From Sphingobacteriales bacterium (GTDB lineage Bacteria > Bacteroidota > Bacteroidia > Chitinophagales > LD1): DNA of 64,000 nt. How positions within the stretch are numbered: position 1 is the stretch's first letter; each line of letters begins with the position of its first letter. The position numbers were made by a program, and so were the translations under genes. This document shows, one piece after another, positions 48,061 to 57,869 of this stretch. Location: assembly GCA_018262795.1 (NCBI GenBank), contig JADFDM010000002.1, forward strand, positions 248,001 through 312,000, in the 5' to 3' direction. The notes beneath the pieces are model-generated. The model did not search any database, was not told where the DNA came from, and saw only the letters and a list, made by a program, of their open reading frames with translations.

Positions 48061-49707
48061 ATGGCAAAGTATATTTTTGTAACCGGTGGAGTAACCTCAT
48101 CGTTAGGTAAAGGCATTTTTGCAGCATCATTAGCCAAGTTGCTTCAATCAAAAGGATACCGAGTTACTATTCAGAAATTTGACCCTTACATTAATGTAGA
48201 TCCGGGCACCCTTAATCCGTACGAGCATGGCGAATGTTATGTGACAGACGATGGTGCTGAGACGGATTTAGATTTAGGGCATTACGAAAGATTTCTCAAC
48301 ATCCGCACCTCACAAGCCAATAACGTCACTACCGGCAGAGTGTATCAAACGGTAATTACCAAAGAGCGCGAAGGTGCCTACTTGGGCAAAACCGTGCAGG
48401 TGATTCCGCACATTACCGATGAGATTAAACGAAGAATGTTGCTACTCGGCCAAACGGGAGAATATGACATTGTAATTACAGAATTAGGGGGAACCGTAGG
48501 CGATATAGAAGCACAGCCCTATGTAGAAACGGTTCGCCAGATACGGTGGGAATTGGGAGAACACGATACGCTTATTTGTCACCTCACGCTTATCCCCTAC
48601 CTCAAGTCAGCGAAGGAGTTAAAGACCAAGCCCACACAACACTCGGTAAAGGAATTGCAGGCGTTGGGAGTGATGCCCGATATTTTGGTTTGCAGAACAG
48701 AAACCCCCTTGTCAGATGATATTCGAAAAAAGTTAGCCTTGTTTTGCAACGTAGATATAGATTCGGTGATTCAGGCCTTAGATGTAGATACCATCTACCA
48801 GGTACCTATTGAAATGCAGGGGGAGAACTTAGATACCACCGTACTTCACAAACTCCATTTGCCGGATATAAATCCTTCTAACCTTGATAAATGGAAAGAG
48901 TTCCTGAATAAGCTGCACCATCCAAGAGGGGAAGTGCGCATTGGCTTAGTGGGAAAATACATTGAATTGCAAGATGCTTACAAATCTATCCACGAATCAT
49001 TCATTCATGGTGGAGCTTCCAACAATGTGGAAGTGATTGTAGAGCCAATTTCCAGCGAACATATTGACGAGGATAATGTGGTGGATAAATTAAAACACTT
49101 AGACGGTATTTTAGTTGCTCCGGGCTTTGGCAACAGAGGAATTGAAGGAAAAATTGAAGCGATAAAATATGCCCGCGAAAACAATGTGCCGTTTTTTGGA
49201 ATTTGCTTGGGAATGCAATGTGCCGTGATTGAGTTTGCCAGAAACGTACTAGGCATGAAAACCGCTCACTCTACCGAAATGGTACCCGATACCAAGTTCC
49301 CGGTGATTGATATGATGGAGGAGCAAAAGAAAATAGTAAAGAAAGGCGGCACCATGCGCTTAGGAGCGTATAACTGCGACCTTATTCCCGGCACTTTAGC
49401 TCAAAAACTTTATGGCAGCAACCACATCAGCGAGCGGCATCGGCATCGCTTCGAGTTTAATAACGCTTACTTAGAGCAATTTGAAAAGGCGGGCATGATA
49501 GCCACCGGAAAGAATCCGGACAGCGGCTTGGTAGAGATTGTAGAAATACCTTCTCATCCCTTCTTTATCGGAGTGCAGTTTCATCCTGAATTAAAATCAA
49601 CGGTAGTGACCCCTCATCCTGTATTTGTGGGTTTTGTGAAAGCTGCCATGCAATACAAAAACAATCAAAAAAAAACGGCTGAAATGAAAAATGCCGTAGT
49701 GGCTTAA
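48061..49707 (+). CDS. pyrG: CTP synthase
   Basis: The 548-residue enzyme converts UTP, ATP and glutamine to CTP. The synthetase domain begins [10 protein letters not shown]; the GATase domain has the catalytic Cys in FGICLGMQ and the His-Glu pair in QFHPELKS. Length is normal. It is divergent from the T9SS protein gene. Confidence 0.97.
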   Translation: MAKYIFVTGGVTSSLGKGIFAASLAKLLQSKGYRVTIQKFDPYINVDPGTLNPYEHGECYVTDDGAETDLDLGHYERFLNIRTSQANNVTTGRVYQTVITKEREGAYLGKTVQVIPHITDEIKRRMLLLGQTGEYDIVITELGGTVGDIEAQPYVETVRQIRWELGEHDTLICHLTLIPYLKSAKELKTKPTQHSVKELQALGVMPDILVCRTETPLSDDIRKKLALFCNVDIDSVIQALDVDTIYQVPIEMQGENLDTTVLHKLHLPDINPSNLDKWKEFLNKLHHPRGEVRIGLVGKYIELQDAYKSIHESFIHGGASNNVEVIVEPISSEHIDEDNVVDKLKHLDGILVAPGFGNRGIEGKIEAIKYARENNVPFFGICLGMQCAVIEFARNVLGMKTAHSTEMVPDTKFPVIDMMEEQKKIVKKGGTMRLGAYNCDLIPGTLAQKLYGSNHISERHRHRFEFNNAYLEQFEKAGMIATGKNPDSGLVEIVEIPSHPFFIGVQFHPELKSTVVTPHPVFVGFVKAAMQYKNNQKKTAEMKNAVVA

Positions 49708-49769
49708 CCTTTGGGTCTATCGCTTCTGCTACTACCCATCCTTTTCCGGGATGGATTTATTCTTAAATG

Positions 49770-49786
49770 CACCTCTAAGAGAGGTG
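49770..49786 (+). terminator. weak terminator-like hairpin after pyrG
   Basis: CACCTCT and AGAGGTG form a 7-bp stem with a 3-nt loop, followed by AAATTTTGG. An additional stem CCATCC/GGATGG lies just upstream. Low confidence because the T-run is poor. Confidence 0.35.
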
Positions 49787-49835
49787 AAATTTTGGGTGAT
49801 GATTTCAGATTGAACTCCTCCCATCAGGATTCAAA

Positions 49836-51146
49836 ATGAAAGCCATCCTTCCTGCTAAAAAAAAATATTTCCCTATGAGATATTCAAGTCCTGACATACA
49901 CCTTAACTTAAACGTTCGCGGACTAAAACCTTCCGCCACACTGCAAATCAATGAGAAATGTGCCGCGCTAATGAGCGAGGGCAAAAAGGTATATCGCTTC
50001 GGATTGGGGCAATCGCCCTTTCCGATTCCCGATGAAGTGGTGAACTCTCTGAAAGCTAATGCTTATCGAAAGGAATACTTACCCGTGAAAGGATTGAGAG
50101 AATTGCGGGATGCGATTGCCGCTTTCAACGAACGAGTGCAGCAAATAGAAATTAAAAGGCAGAACGTGCTGGTAGGCCCCGGCTCCAAAGAGTTGATATT
50201 CCTGCTGCAATTAGTTTATTATGGAGAGCTGATTATTCCCACCCCCAGTTGGGTTTCGTATGCCCCGCAGGCAAAAATCATAGGTAGAAACATTACCTGG
50301 GTGCCCACCCGCAAGGAAGATAACTGGGTGCTACAGCCGGAGATGTTGGAGAAACTGGCGAAGGACGATCCCTTTCGCCCTCGGTTGGTGATCTTAAATT
50401 ATCCCTCGAACCCTACAGGATATGCTTATCCTAAGGAACGATTGAAGCAATTAGCTAAGGTGGCGCGGAAATACAAAATGATTATTGTGAGCGATGAGAT
50501 ATATGGGCTGCTCAACTTTGAAGGGAAGCACGATAGCATTGCGCATTATTATCCCGAAGGAACCATTATCAGCAGCGGACTGAGCAAATGGTGCGGAGCG
50601 GGCGGCTGGCGCTTGGGCTTCTTCTCCTTTCCTCCCGAATTGGTGTGGCTACAAGAGGCCTTGGCCGTAGCCGCCAGTGAAACCTTTACTTCCACCTCTG
50701 CCCCTATCCAATATGCGGCCATCACCGCTTTTCAGGGAAGCCCGGCTATTGAGAAATATCTGCTCGATTCCAGAAAAGTATTAAAAGCAATAGGCTGCTA
50801 CCTGACCGATGAATTGAATGAATTGGATATCCAACTTCATTACCCGCAAGGTGCATTTTATCTGTTCCCCGACTTCAGTCGCTTTAAAGATAAATTGCGC
50901 GAACGAGGGATTTACACCAGTAAGCAACTCTGCGAAAAGTTATTGGAAGAAACGGGAGTGGCCATCCTTCCCGGCTCTGATTTTGGAAGACCTCCCGGTG
51001 AAATGACTTGTAGAATGGCCTATGTAGATTTTGATGGCAATCACGCATTGAAAGTGGCTGATACCTTTAAGGCAGGAGAAGAACTATGCCCCACCATGAG
51101 CGAAGGAGTTCAAGTGCTTAAGAATTGGATGAGTCGCTATTCGTGA
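49836..51146 (+). CDS. class I/II PLP aminotransferase
   Basis: The 436-residue enzyme has the fold-type I aminotransferase motifs: NYPSNPTGY, SDEIYG, and the PLP Lys in SSGLSKWCGAGGWRLG. Residues near FRFGLGQSPFPIP-like text (RFGLGQSPFPIP) bind substrate. The start may be the ATG at 49875 (MRYSSPDIH), because the first 13 residues are basic and unlike the family. An aspartate or branched-chain type substrate is possible; it is not resolved. Confidence 0.85.
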   Translation: MKAILPAKKKYFPMRYSSPDIHLNLNVRGLKPSATLQINEKCAALMSEGKKVYRFGLGQSPFPIPDEVVNSLKANAYRKEYLPVKGLRELRDAIAAFNERVQQIEIKRQNVLVGPGSKELIFLLQLVYYGELIIPTPSWVSYAPQAKIIGRNITWVPTRKEDNWVLQPEMLEKLAKDDPFRPRLVILNYPSNPTGYAYPKERLKQLAKVARKYKMIIVSDEIYGLLNFEGKHDSIAHYYPEGTIISSGLSKWCGAGGWRLGFFSFPPELVWLQEALAVAASETFTSTSAPIQYAAITAFQGSPAIEKYLLDSRKVLKAIGCYLTDELNELDIQLHYPQGAFYLFPDFSRFKDKLRERGIYTSKQLCEKLLEETGVAILPGSDFGRPPGEMTCRMAYVDFDGNHALKVADTFKAGEELCPTMSEGVQVLKNWMSRYS

Positions 51147-51577
51147 TTCGTTATTGGTTATTCGTAATTCATTATTAGTTAATCGAGTTGTTCTATATAC
51201 ATTCTCAATGCTTGAGAGAAAAAGCAACATACCTGAAACAGACATCCGGCAACAATTTAGTCCCTCCTTTCTGAGAGTTGAAAACTTTTGAAGTTTAGTT
51301 TGTAACCATCAACCGCTTGGAACTCATAGACAATCTTTTCCTCCTCGCTTTCTCTTGCTTCATCATCCATACCCAAATAGATTCCGGAGTAATCGTTGGG
51401 CTATCAAAACTTCAGTAGTCGCAAACGATACACCTGAGAATTAGCAGCGAAGCCCGATTCATCTTATGTAGTAGAGATTGTTCAAAAATTGTTTTCAAAA
51501 AACTTTCATTTCTAATTACGGGTTCTAATTTTGGTGCGCCTTAACAAATTTCCATTCAAGGTTAAAGTTGACATCTT
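51147..51577. other. 431-bp intergenic region before sdhC
   Basis: The first 40 bases are a degenerate run of ATTCGT/TTATT copies. I see no gene or RNA in the rest. The sdhC promoter lies near the right end. Confidence 0.55.
51504..51533 (+). promoter_or_regulatory. candidate promoter of the sdh operon
   Basis: TAATTTTG (51526-51533) matches TAnnTTTG; the upstream TTTC (51504-51507) with an 18-bp spacer is an imperfect -33 box. The sdhC ATG is 44 bases downstream of the -7 box. Confidence 0.45.
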
Positions 51578-52246
51578 ATGAATAACTCCGCCATTTTTAA
51601 AAGTTCAATCGGTAAGAAGTTTGTGATGGGGCTTACCGGCTTTTTTCTGATTACTTTCCTAATCGTACACGCATCTATCAACGCCTGCATTTGGTTTAAT
51701 GATGGAGGAAAAACCTTCCTCTATTACGCCCATTTTATGGGAACAAATTTCATTGTTCACATTATCGAAGTCGGCTTATTTGCGGGCTTGCTGATTCACG
51801 TGGTTGATGGTCTCCTTATCTGGAAACAAAACCGGGCAGCACGGCCTATCAAGTATGCCTACAATAATCCGAATGCCAACAGTAAATGGTATTCAAGAAG
51901 CATGGGATTGCTGGGCACCTTAATCCTGCTTTTTCTGATTATTCACCTTCGCAACTTTTGGGGGCCTAATCGCTTGAACCAAATAGCCACCGGTGAGGAA
52001 TTAAATCTTTTCACCATGATGCAGGATCATTTCAACAATATAGGGGTGGTATTGATTTATTTGTTTGGCTGCTTCTCTCTTTTCTGGCATTTGATGCACG
52101 GGTTTAGAAGCGCCTTTCAATCATTAGGACTGAATCATCTCAAATACAATCACGCCATTAAAGTAGCAGGGTATGCGTTTTCAATTATTATTTGTGTAGT
52201 GTTTGCCCTAATGCCGGTAACCATGTATTTGGGATTGGTAAAATAA
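51578..52246 (+). CDS. sdhC: succinate dehydrogenase cytochrome b subunit
   Basis: The 222-residue protein has five membrane segments and several conserved His residues (HIIEVG, IHVVDG, HLRNF, HLMHG), as in the Bacteroidota b558 subunit that binds haem and menaquinone. It anchors the flavoprotein and iron-sulfur subunits encoded downstream. It is separated from sdhA by a toxin-antitoxin pair. Confidence 0.95.
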   Translation: MNNSAIFKSSIGKKFVMGLTGFFLITFLIVHASINACIWFNDGGKTFLYYAHFMGTNFIVHIIEVGLFAGLLIHVVDGLLIWKQNRAARPIKYAYNNPNANSKWYSRSMGLLGTLILLFLIIHLRNFWGPNRLNQIATGEELNLFTMMQDHFNNIGVVLIYLFGCFSLFWHLMHGFRSAFQSLGLNHLKYNHAIKVAGYAFSIIICVVFALMPVTMYLGLVK

Positions 52247-52252
52247 ATTAGT

Positions 52253-52567
52253 GTGATGGAACTGCAACATTATCCCGTCCAACAATTAAAGACAGAGCTA
52301 CTGCACTGTGTAAAAACGGAAGCAGGAGATCAGAAGTTCCGCTTGTTTTTTTTTGGCTTAAGGATGAATGGCTCAGGTAATGAGCGTTCCGATATTGATG
52401 TGGGTTACTTAGGCGAAACGGAGTTAAATAGCCAAACAAAGGCACGCATCAAAGAAAGAATTGACGAAATAGAAACGCTGTACAAAATTGATTTTGTAGA
52501 TTTTAGAAGTGTGGACGCGGAGTTCCGAGATTTGGCTATGAGGAAAACAGAGGTGATCTATGAGTAG
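52253..52567 (+). CDS. MNT-type nucleotidyltransferase antitoxin with altered GS motif
   Basis: The 104-residue protein has the MNT layout. The active-site segment reads FFFGLRMNGSGNERSDIDVG: the Asp pair of SDID is kept, but the Ser of the usual GS(x)nDxD motif is Leu. Family members AMPylate a HEPN toxin on Tyr or are inactive partners. The start is at 52253 or 52256. It overlaps the HEPN gene by eight bases and lies seven bases after sdhC, so it is probably read from the sdh promoter. Confidence 0.82.
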   Translation: MMELQHYPVQQLKTELLHCVKTEAGDQKFRLFFFGLRMNGSGNERSDIDVGYLGETELNSQTKARIKERIDEIETLYKIDFVDFRSVDAEFRDLAMRKTEVIYE

Positions 52568-52946
52568 TGATTTAGCATATTCATTAAATAAATTTGAAAG
52601 AGCATTGAAGCGCTTAGAAGAATCGTATGCTTTACCTCAAAATGATATTGTTCGTGATAGTTGTTCCAAGCGCTTTGAATTTTTTGTAGTATTGGCTTGG
52701 AAGACATTAAAGATATTTTTACGCGAAAAGCATGGCATGATGGTTCCATCTCCAAAGTCTTGTATCCGCGAAGCGTATCGTTTGAAAGTAATAGACTATG
52801 AAATTACTTGGCTGAAAATGATTGACTGACGGAATGATTTATCTCACGGCTATGAAGAAAGTTATACAGATGTAGTGTATCAGAACTTAGAAGAGGTAAT
52901 TAAGTTACTAAATGGATTATTACAACAATTAAAGGCAGAAAATTAG
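52560..52946 (+). pseudogene. HEPN toxin gene (HI0074-like) with in-frame TGA at its RNase motif
   Basis: The first 89 codons (LNKFERALKRLEES, FEFFVVLAWKTLK) match the HEPN/HI0074 nucleotidyltransferase-substrate family and stop at TGA 52827-52829. The same frame continues without a break for 38 codons: RNDLSHGYEES to LQQLKAEN, ending in TAG 52944-52946. RNDLSH is the RxxxxH catalytic motif of HEPN RNases and lies directly after the TGA. The complete product would have about 128 residues, close to the family. The toxin is probably inactive, unless the TGA is read through. Because its MNT partner is also altered, the module looks decayed. Confidence 0.8.
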
Positions 52947-52956
52947 AATCAATATT

Positions 52957-54894
52957 ATGGCTGAACTCAATTCAAAAATTCCCGAAGGGCCGCTGGCCGA
53001 AAAATGGGAGCTCTATAAAGAGCACGGAAAGTTGGTAAACCCTGCCAACAAAAGAAAGCTGGAAATTATTGTGATAGGAACCGGACTTGCCGGAGCGTCT
53101 GCGGCTGCTACACTGGCGGAGTTGGGCTATAAAGTAAAATCATTCTGCTTTCAAGATTCACCGCGTAGGGCACACTCCATAGCAGCACAAGGAGGTATTA
53201 ATGCATCCAAAAATTATAAGAATGATGGGGACTCCGTTTACCGTCTGTTTTACGACACCGTAAAGGGGGGCGATTTCCGTTCACGGGAAGCCAACACGTA
53301 TCGCCTCTCCGATGTGAGTCGCAATATTATTGACCAATGCGTAGCACAGGGAGTTCCTTTTGCCCGCGATTACGGTGGCTTGTTAGATAATCGCTCCTTT
53401 GGTGGCGCACAGGTATCGCGCACCTTTTATGCCCGTGGGCAAACCGGTCAGCAATTATTGCTGGGGGCTTACCAAGCCTTGGAGCGCCAAATTAAATTGG
53501 GGAATGTGACCATGTATTCGCGTCACGAAATGCTGGAATTAGTCACTATCGAAGGCAAAGCAAGAGGCATTATTGCCCGCAACTTGATAAGCGGTGAGTT
53601 AGAACGACATTTCGGACATGCCGTACTGCTGTGCAGTGGTGGCTACGGAAACGTATTCTATCTCTCGACCAATGCGATGGGAAGCAATGTAACCGCAGCG
53701 TGGAAAGCGCATAAAAAGGGAGCGTATTTCGCCAACCCTTGCTTCACCCAAATTCACCCTACTTGCATTCCGGTGAGTGGCGATTACCAGTCGAAACTGA
53801 CTTTGATGTCGGAGTCGTTGCGAAACGATGGTAGAGTGTGGGTGCCTAAAACAAAAGAAGATGCCAAAGCCATTCGCGAAGGCAAGAAGACCGCGCTTGA
53901 CATCAAAGAAGAAGATCGGGATTACTACCTCGAAAGAAAATATCCATCCTTTGGCAATCTTTCTCCCCGTGATATTTCATCCAGAGCAGCCAAAGAAGCC
54001 TGCGATGACGGACGAGGAATAGTGCCGAGCGGACTGGGTGTGTTTCTCGATTTCAGCGATGCCATTAAACGCTTAGGCATTGAAGTCGTGAAGGCGCGAT
54101 ACGGAGAGTTGTTCCCGATGTATCAAAATATCGCAAACGAAGATCCTTTAAAAATGCCGATGAAGATTTACCCCGCATCGCATTATACGATGGGTGGCAT
54201 TTGGGTGGACTATGAACTGATGACCACCATCCCCGGCTTGTACGCACTGGGCGAAGCCAACTACAGCGATCACGGAGCCAACCGCTTGGGAGCTTCGGCT
54301 CTGATGCAAGGCTTGGCCGATGGCTATTTTGTGATTCCTTACACCATTGCTAATTACCTCTCTTCCGAAATATTTGTAAAACCGATTCCTACTGACCATC
54401 CCGCTTTTGCAGAAGCGGAAAAGGAAGCTAGCGATCGTTTGAATAAATTCCTTTCAGTAAAAGGGAAAACCTCTGTGGAGGAGTTTCACAAAAGGTTAGG
54501 GAAAATTATGTGGGAATATTGCGGCATGGCGCGCAATGCCGAGGGGCTGACGAAAGGACGTAAACTGATTCAGGAACTGCGGGAAGAGTTTTACAAAGAT
54601 GTGCGCGTGTTGGGAGATATAAATGAGCTGAATCCCGACCTTGACAAGGCCGGTCGCGTGGCCGATTTTCTTGAACTGGGCGAATTGATGGTGATTGATG
54701 CCTTGAACCGGAATGAGTCTTGCGGAAGTCATTTCCGCGAAGAATATCAGATAGAAGGGGAAGCCAAACGAGACGATGAAAACTACGCTTATGTGGCGGC
54801 TTGGGAATTTAAAGGGGTGGGCGCTGATCCCGAACTGCACAAAGAGAAATTAGAATACGAAAACATCAAAATGCAGGTGAGAAGCTATAAGTAA
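52957..54894 (+). CDS. sdhA: succinate dehydrogenase/fumarate reductase flavoprotein subunit
   Basis: The 645-residue FAD protein oxidises succinate to fumarate. [12 protein letters not shown] binds [13 protein letters not shown] holds the FAD-linked His, and HYTMGGI with an Arg-rich SDHGANRLG forms the active site. It starts 10 bases after the broken HEPN gene. 54895-54997 separate it from sdhB. Confidence 0.96.
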   Translation: MAELNSKIPEGPLAEKWELYKEHGKLVNPANKRKLEIIVIGTGLAGASAAATLAELGYKVKSFCFQDSPRRAHSIAAQGGINASKNYKNDGDSVYRLFYDTVKGGDFRSREANTYRLSDVSRNIIDQCVAQGVPFARDYGGLLDNRSFGGAQVSRTFYARGQTGQQLLLGAYQALERQIKLGNVTMYSRHEMLELVTIEGKARGIIARNLISGELERHFGHAVLLCSGGYGNVFYLSTNAMGSNVTAAWKAHKKGAYFANPCFTQIHPTCIPVSGDYQSKLTLMSESLRNDGRVWVPKTKEDAKAIREGKKTALDIKEEDRDYYLERKYPSFGNLSPRDISSRAAKEACDDGRGIVPSGLGVFLDFSDAIKRLGIEVVKARYGELFPMYQNIANEDPLKMPMKIYPASHYTMGGIWVDYELMTTIPGLYALGEANYSDHGANRLGASALMQGLADGYFVIPYTIANYLSSEIFVKPIPTDHPAFAEAEKEASDRLNKFLSVKGKTSVEEFHKRLGKIMWEYCGMARNAEGLTKGRKLIQELREEFYKDVRVLGDINELNPDLDKAGRVADFLELGELMVIDALNRNESCGSHFREEYQIEGEAKRDDENYAYVAAWEFKGVGADPELHKEKLEYENIKMQVRSYK

Positions 54895-54997
54895 TATGGG
54901 CGATAGTCCGGAGTCAATAGGGGATAGAAAAAGTATTGCCTCTCCACTATGGACTATCCATTATAGACTGCTGAGTATAGACTAAAAACTAAAAACT
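54895..54997. repeat. sdhA-sdhB spacer with inverted repeats
   Basis: GATAGTCC (54902-54909) and GGACTATC (54951-54958) are perfect reverse complements, and degenerate ACTAT/AGACT copies follow. It may fold in the mRNA between sdhA and sdhB and tune their ratio, or be a dispersed repeat. Confidence 0.4.
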
Positions 54998-55744
54998 ATG
55001 AAAGTAAATCTGAAAATCTGGAGACAGAAAAACGCTAATACAGAGGGCAAGATGATGGACTACACGGTTGACACCGTAAACCCTCACATGAGTTTTCTGG
55101 AAATGCTGGATGTATTAAATGAGCAACTCGTGAACAAGGGCGAAGTGCCCGTAGCTTTCGACCATGATTGCCGCGAAGGAATTTGCGGAGCTTGTTCGCT
55201 ACATATCAACGGAAGACCACACGGTCCTTCACATGCCACCACTACCTGTCAATTATACATGCGTCACTTTAAGGATGGCGAAACTATCTATATAGAACCT
55301 TGGAGAGCAAAGTCATTTCCAATTATTAAAGATTTAGTAGTAGATCGCTCCGCCTTTGACCGCATTATCGCAGCGGGGGGGTATGTGTCGGTAAATACCG
55401 GGCAAGCTCAAGATGCCAATAACATTCCCGTAGATAAAGCACTTGCTGAAAAAGCAATGGATTCAGCCGCTTGTATAGGCTGTGGTGCCTGCGTAGCAGC
55501 ATGTCCTAACAGTTCGGCCATGTTGTTTGTATCCGCTAAAATCTCTCAATTAGCCATGTTCCCACAAGGACAAGCCGAAAGAGATATGCGCGCTCAGAAC
55601 ATGGTGAATCAAATGGATGAAGAAGGGTTTGGCAACTGTGCCAGCATAGGAGCCTGCGAAGCTGAATGCCCCAAAGAAATTACACTGGCAAATATCGCTC
55701 GCATGAACCGCGAGTATATTCGATCTACCATTATAGACGAATAA
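54998..55744 (+). CDS. sdhB: succinate dehydrogenase iron-sulfur subunit
   Basis: The 248-residue protein passes electrons from FAD to haem. [10 protein letters not shown] holds the 2Fe-2S cluster, [13 protein letters not shown] the 4Fe-4S and [14 protein letters not shown] the third cluster. It is the last gene of the sdh operon and is followed by a clear terminator. Confidence 0.97.
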   Translation: MKVNLKIWRQKNANTEGKMMDYTVDTVNPHMSFLEMLDVLNEQLVNKGEVPVAFDHDCREGICGACSLHINGRPHGPSHATTTCQLYMRHFKDGETIYIEPWRAKSFPIIKDLVVDRSAFDRIIAAGGYVSVNTGQAQDANNIPVDKALAEKAMDSAACIGCGACVAACPNSSAMLFVSAKISQLAMFPQGQAERDMRAQNMVNQMDEEGFGNCASIGACEAECPKEITLANIARMNREYIRSTIIDE

Positions 55745-55763
55745 AGGCCATAGCTAAGATTTT

Positions 55764-55800
55764 AAAAAAGCCGGAAGTAAACACTCCGGCTTTTTTATTT
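55764..55800 (+). terminator. intrinsic terminator after sdhB
   Basis: AAAAAAGCCGGA (55764-55775) and TCCGGCTTTTTT (55785-55796) form a 12-bp stem with a 9-nt loop, ending in a T-tract. It ends the sdh operon. Confidence 0.9.
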
Positions 55801-55964
55801 GTGAAGGCTTTGTTAGCTCTTAAAATGTACGTTGATTGAACAACATCTCTTATTTATGAGATTGAACAGCCCGATGAGATAAAAGATCCGAGCTTGGTGA
55901 AGGCTCAAAAAGTATTCAATAATTTAAGAAAGAGACCCCTGCTTGAATTTCTATTTTTACCACC

Positions 55965-57869
55965 GTGCACAACATTCACCAAATACTGAAAAAATACTGG
56001 GGCTTTGATACCTATCGGTCTTTACAGGAAGATATCATTCATTCAGTGCTTTCGGGTAAAGATACGCTTGCGCTTCTGCCTACAGGTGGTGGAAAATCGG
56101 TTTGTTTTCAAGTTCCCGGTATAGCCTTAGATGGCTTGTGTTTAGTAATCTCTCCTTTAATTGCCCTGATGAAAGATCAGGTAGCAAATCTTCAGAAAAA
56201 AGGAATAAAAGCTGCTGCGATATTCTCCGGCCTCGGCTATCGGGAAACCGAAACCCTGTTAGACAATTGCACCTATGGCAACTACAAGTTTCTTTACATT
56301 TCACCCGAGCGATTGGCGACCGATGATTTTCGACTTCGCTTGAAGAATATGAAGATCAGTTTGCTGGTAGTGGATGAGGCGCACTGTATTTCGCAATGGG
56401 GCTATGACTTTCGTCCTCCTTACCTCAAGATAGCCGAAGTGCGGGAACAATTGCCAAAGGTTCCGGTGATTGCGCTCACAGCCACCGCTACTCCCTCTGT
56501 GGTAGAGGATATTCAAACCAAGTTACTGTTCGCGCAATCGAATGTTTACCGCAAAAGTTTTATCCGGCATAACCTGAGTTACGTGGTTCGGCAAACCATC
56601 AACAAAGAGCAGTCGCTACTTGATATTTTGACGAAAGTACCCGGCAGTGCCATCGTGTATGTGCGAAATCGGAAACGCACGAAATCCTATTCTGATTATC
56701 TAAACATACATGGCATCACAGCCGATTACTACCATGCCGGATTAAGTCCTGATGAGCGCTCCCGCAAACAGGATAATTGGTTGAACGGACAGAAGCGGGT
56801 GATTTGTTGCACGAATGCTTTTGGAATGGGGATAGACAAACCCAATGTGCGCTCCGTGGTGCATTTAGATTTACCCGACAGCCCGGAAGCCTACTTTCAA
56901 GAAGCCGGCCGTGGCGGAAGGGATGAAAAAAAATCTTATGCGGTGCTGTTAATTGAGAGGGCTGACCTGCCGACTTTAAAGGAAAAACTGCACGACAGCT
57001 ATCCCCCTCTCGATTTCATTAAAGAGGTGTACCAGCAATTAGGTAGCACCTTACGCATAGCCTACCATCACGGAGTTAATGAAAGCTTTGATTTTGAGGT
57101 AGGTTCTTTTTCCGCTACCCACCAATGGAATCCCATACGAGTGTTAAGCGCGCTAAAAATTCTGGAACAACAAGAGATACTTTATATGACAGATGGAGTG
57201 TACAGTCGTTCGCAGATAAAAGTAAAAGCAGATAAAGCAGTACTCTATAAATTTCAGGTAGAGCACAAATCTCATGAGCCTATTATCAAGTTCATCCTTC
57301 GCACCTCTGAAGGTATCTTTGAAGATTATGTAAACTTTGATGAACAAACCATTGCTTCGCGATTAAAGTTACCGCTCGAAGAAGTGCGAAAGCAACTCAA
57401 CACTTTAGATCAACACGGCATATTCAGTTACCTGCCACGCAAGAACAAACCTCAGATTATTTTTTTGCAACCCCGCTGGAAGCGCGAAGAACTAAGGTTA
57501 GATGTGGACTTCATAAACGCACGCAAAAACGATTACGAGCAACGACTGAAAACGATGGAAAACTATGTGACAGAAAACTATACCTGTCGCACCCGTTTAT
57601 TGGTTAGCTATTTTGGCGAAGTGGCTGCCAGTGACTGCGGCATCTGCGATGTGTGCGTGGCTCGAAAAAAGTCAGGTTTACAGGCAAATGAATTTTCTAA
57701 CATTGTGAAACTGGTAGAAGATTTACTGCGGGAAAGGGAAACAGCCCCCGAAACATTGAATCAGCAGTTGAAATTGAAACCGGAAAACATAGACACCGTG
57801 ATTGATTACTTATTAGATGCCGGTAAAATAAAACGAACTGAAAAGGGAACTATCAGGTGGATGCCATAA
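55965..57869 (+). CDS. recQ: ATP-dependent DNA helicase RecQ
   Basis: The 634-residue 3'-5' helicase has Walker A LPTGGGKS near residue 43, DEAH in VVDEAHCISQWGYDFR, and motif VI EAGRGGRDE. The zinc-binding Cys group is in YFGE..DCGICDVC near residue 560. It lacks an obvious HRDC domain, as do many RecQ homologues of this length. The start is GTG at 55965. Its end overlaps the next gene by 13 bases. Confidence 0.95.
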   Translation: MHNIHQILKKYWGFDTYRSLQEDIIHSVLSGKDTLALLPTGGGKSVCFQVPGIALDGLCLVISPLIALMKDQVANLQKKGIKAAAIFSGLGYRETETLLDNCTYGNYKFLYISPERLATDDFRLRLKNMKISLLVVDEAHCISQWGYDFRPPYLKIAEVREQLPKVPVIALTATATPSVVEDIQTKLLFAQSNVYRKSFIRHNLSYVVRQTINKEQSLLDILTKVPGSAIVYVRNRKRTKSYSDYLNIHGITADYYHAGLSPDERSRKQDNWLNGQKRVICCTNAFGMGIDKPNVRSVVHLDLPDSPEAYFQEAGRGGRDEKKSYAVLLIERADLPTLKEKLHDSYPPLDFIKEVYQQLGSTLRIAYHHGVNESFDFEVGSFSATHQWNPIRVLSALKILEQQEILYMTDGVYSRSQIKVKADKAVLYKFQVEHKSHEPIIKFILRTSEGIFEDYVNFDEQTIASRLKLPLEEVRKQLNTLDQHGIFSYLPRKNKPQIIFLQPRWKREELRLDVDFINARKNDYEQRLKTMENYVTENYTCRTRLLVSYFGEVAASDCGICDVCVARKKSGLQANEFSNIVKLVEDLLRERETAPETLNQQLKLKPENIDTVIDYLLDAGKIKRTEKGTIRWMP

